Origin: Arthrobacter globiformis | GTDB taxonomy: Bacteria; Actinomycetota; Actinomycetes; Actinomycetales; Micrococcaceae | Assembly (NCBI RefSeq): GCF_030818015.1 | Contig: NZ_JAUSZX010000001.1 | Span: 2,294,001 to 2,358,000 of the forward strand | Length of the DNA stretch: 64,000 nucleotides | Direction: 5' to 3' | Shown here: positions 62,686 to 64,000 of the stretch, one piece after another | How the letters are laid out: each line of letters opens with the position of its first letter | How positions within the stretch are numbered: position 1 is the stretch's first letter | Notes under the pieces: generated by a model | Seen by the model: only the letters and a program-made list of their open reading frames with translations | What the model was told of the DNA's origin: nothing | Database searches by the model: none | Program-made: the position numbers and the translations under genes

Positions 62686-63338
62686 ACCGAGAGCAGGGCC
62701 ATGTAGTGGCTGCCCGGCTTCTTATCAATGTATGGCTCCGCGGAGTCGATCGATGGGTGGCTGGCCGCAGTGTAGGCGAGCCACGCCAGATACATGCTCT
62801 TGAGCCGGTCCTTGATCTCCTCCGGACTCTTGTCGATCGCATTCTTCAGATGGGTGAAAGTCTCCATGCTCTTGAACTCGTCGGTAGTGGCATCTGCGTA
62901 CTGCTGGAGCTGGTCGGCCATATGCATATCGAATCGCCAACCGTCATGCTGGGCCTCGAGCATCTTCTTGCTCGTATTCTTCTTGGCCAGCATGGCCACC
63001 TCGACGAACTTCCCTTCGCCTGAGTCCGCCCAGACAAGGCGCATTGCGTGCCCGAGGGCGGAGCGAAGAAGCGGCGCGGATTCGCTCCCGTAGCCACTCT
63101 TCTCGAGCTTGATCGCGGCCTCGCCGTTGCTCAGCGTGCGCTGGAGCCAGCCCCAAGCAAGGCCAGGTGCGGCTGCCCTACGCTGCTCCTCGTCGGACTC
63201 ATTGTCGAGCCACAGCGGTTGTGGCTTAGGCGCTTGATTGACCATGCGCGCGAGGCTCCGGTAGATCGCGTACCCGGGATCCTTCTCGGTGGGGCAGATT
63301 CTATCGGCCAGCTTACGGGACTTCTTTCTAGTACTCAT
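62681..63338 (-). pseudogene. 5' part of gene interrupted by IS21
   Basis: Residues 1 to about 219 of a protein starting MSTRKKSRKLADRICPTEKD, with GYGSESAPLLRSALGHAMRL, VWADSGEGKFVEVAMLAKKN and KDRLKSMYLAWLAYTAASHP. At base 62681 it runs into the IS21 end (stop at 62658). The missing 3' end is at 60373-60536. With the IS removed and one GAGCT kept, the frame is continuous, giving about 272 residues. The S...L.R...E/H..... layout recalls DUF5677-like proteins, but I do not assign it. GAAAGG precedes the ATG. Confidence 0.8.
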
Positions 63339-64000
63339 GCAGGCAGCCTTTCAAGGGACCCGAGCCAGTTGGGGGACGAGGCCCGCGTCGCGCTAACGTT
63401 GCCACTCGCACCGCGGGACACTAGTGCACGGTGAGGGATCCCACTGGCGGAGCAGGCTTTTGCCGCCGAGCGGCGCGAGCATCCGGTCGCCGCCCTTGAA
63501 GCCTTCGGCTTCTACGCTTCCGGCGTCAGCACTCTGGGAATCAAGCCAAGCGGCCTGATCGCACCCATGCCACGACCGGCGGGCGGTGAAACGGTCATCG
63601 CACGCTTCGCCATTGCATCCGGCCCTGGAGCCGGAGCCACGGCATCCGAGTGCTTAGCGACCTTCAAGCCCGATCGGCCCGGTCCCTATCACGCCTCATT
63701 CCTAGTAACAGTCCTGGCCGATGAATTGACCGAGTTCGCCAGGACGCGGATGCTTTCGGGTTTCGCCCACACCGCTAGGTCTATCAGAATTGCAAAGGCA
63801 CCGCGCACAGTGTGCGCGTCGATGGCCACCATGCCCTCGGGTGGGCACTCGTTACGAACGGCGTGGCGGGAATGGTCGTCGAGCACCGTGACCGCGTACT
63901 GATGTGGCTTGGGACGGATCGAGCGGAAATTCCGGAGACGATCTACACAAGCGAGATCGGCAGCCTTATGGGGCCTAAAGATCTGCAGGCTCCACGGCAG
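63339..64000. other. Right end of window, unresolved frames
   Basis: A plus-strand frame after a stop at 63770-63772 is open to the right edge and has credible composition (SVRVDGHHALGWALVTNGVA, GMVVEHRDRVLMWLGTDRAE, IPETIYTSEIGSLMGPKDLQ). It has no clear start and no recognised family. A minus-strand frame (63689-63886) contains LDDHSRHAVRNE, like IS481-type integrase cores, but only there. I cannot decide between them. Confidence 0.3.

Noticed and set aside
63689..63886. IS481-like transposase core on the minus strand (LDDHSRHAVRNE)
   Set aside because: The match is confined to a few residues, and the opposite strand has an equally plausible frame open to the window edge.

Overview
The window reads as high-GC Gram-positive (actinobacterial) DNA. 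Actinobacterial markers are an Lsr2-type nucleoid protein, DUF3040, DUF6504, DUF6131 and DUF4235 proteins, and an ECF sigma factor overlapping a CU044_5270-type partner. Gene style and the mix of catabolic genes fit Arthrobacter and relatives (Micrococcaceae), but no rRNA or intact tRNA is present to prove it. It looks like a long accessory or catabolic region, with insertion-sequence debris at both ends and broken genes throughout.

Layout. 1-7.3 kb: glycosyltransferase start, small genes, lsr2, an IS30 element split by an IS110 element, and truncated DNA-repair genes. 7.3-12.3 kb: FGGY kinase lacking its N-terminus, an SDR, a type II lumazine synthase (RibH2 type) and a serine-hydrolase lipoprotein. 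12.6-24.7 kb: an eleven-gene minus-strand operon. In transcription order it holds a SnoaL-like protein, CYP108-like P450, ferredoxin reductase, 2Fe-2S ferredoxin, aldehyde dehydrogenase, GMC oxidoreductase, a second CYP108-like P450, an EthD-like protein, an SDR, a two-domain VOC protein and a frameshifted Zn-alcohol dehydrogenase. 25.1-27.2 kb: a second ferredoxin copy, two small ORFs, a stub of a second ferredoxin reductase, and a divergent LysR regulator.

28-33 kb (block A): VOC, FAD dehydrogenase and MHS transporter, with a divergent IclR regulator. 34.1-42.3 kb (block B): IclR regulator divergent from an overlapping operon of MHS transporter, NIPSNAP protein, SDR and three FAD dehydrogenases. 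Blocks A and B share related flavoproteins, transporters and regulators. A diverged repeat lies on each side of block B. 44-53 kb: a LacI-controlled operon with a peptide/opine-class ABC transporter and a GH32 fructan hydrolase. 54-60 kb: small genes and fragments of an integrase and a nuclease, then the sigma-factor pair. 60.5-62.7 kb: a complete IS21 element that has split a gene.

Working model (inference): the P450 operon oxidises a hydrophobic substrate. Relatedness to CYP108 (alpha-terpineol hydroxylase) suggests a monoterpenoid or a p-cymene-like compound, taken through alcohol and aldehyde to an acid. Blocks A and B would import and dehydrogenate acidic or ring intermediates. The 44-53 kb operon would take up and cleave fructans. 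Several genes are broken by one-base changes in short base runs, which could be real decay or sequencing error.
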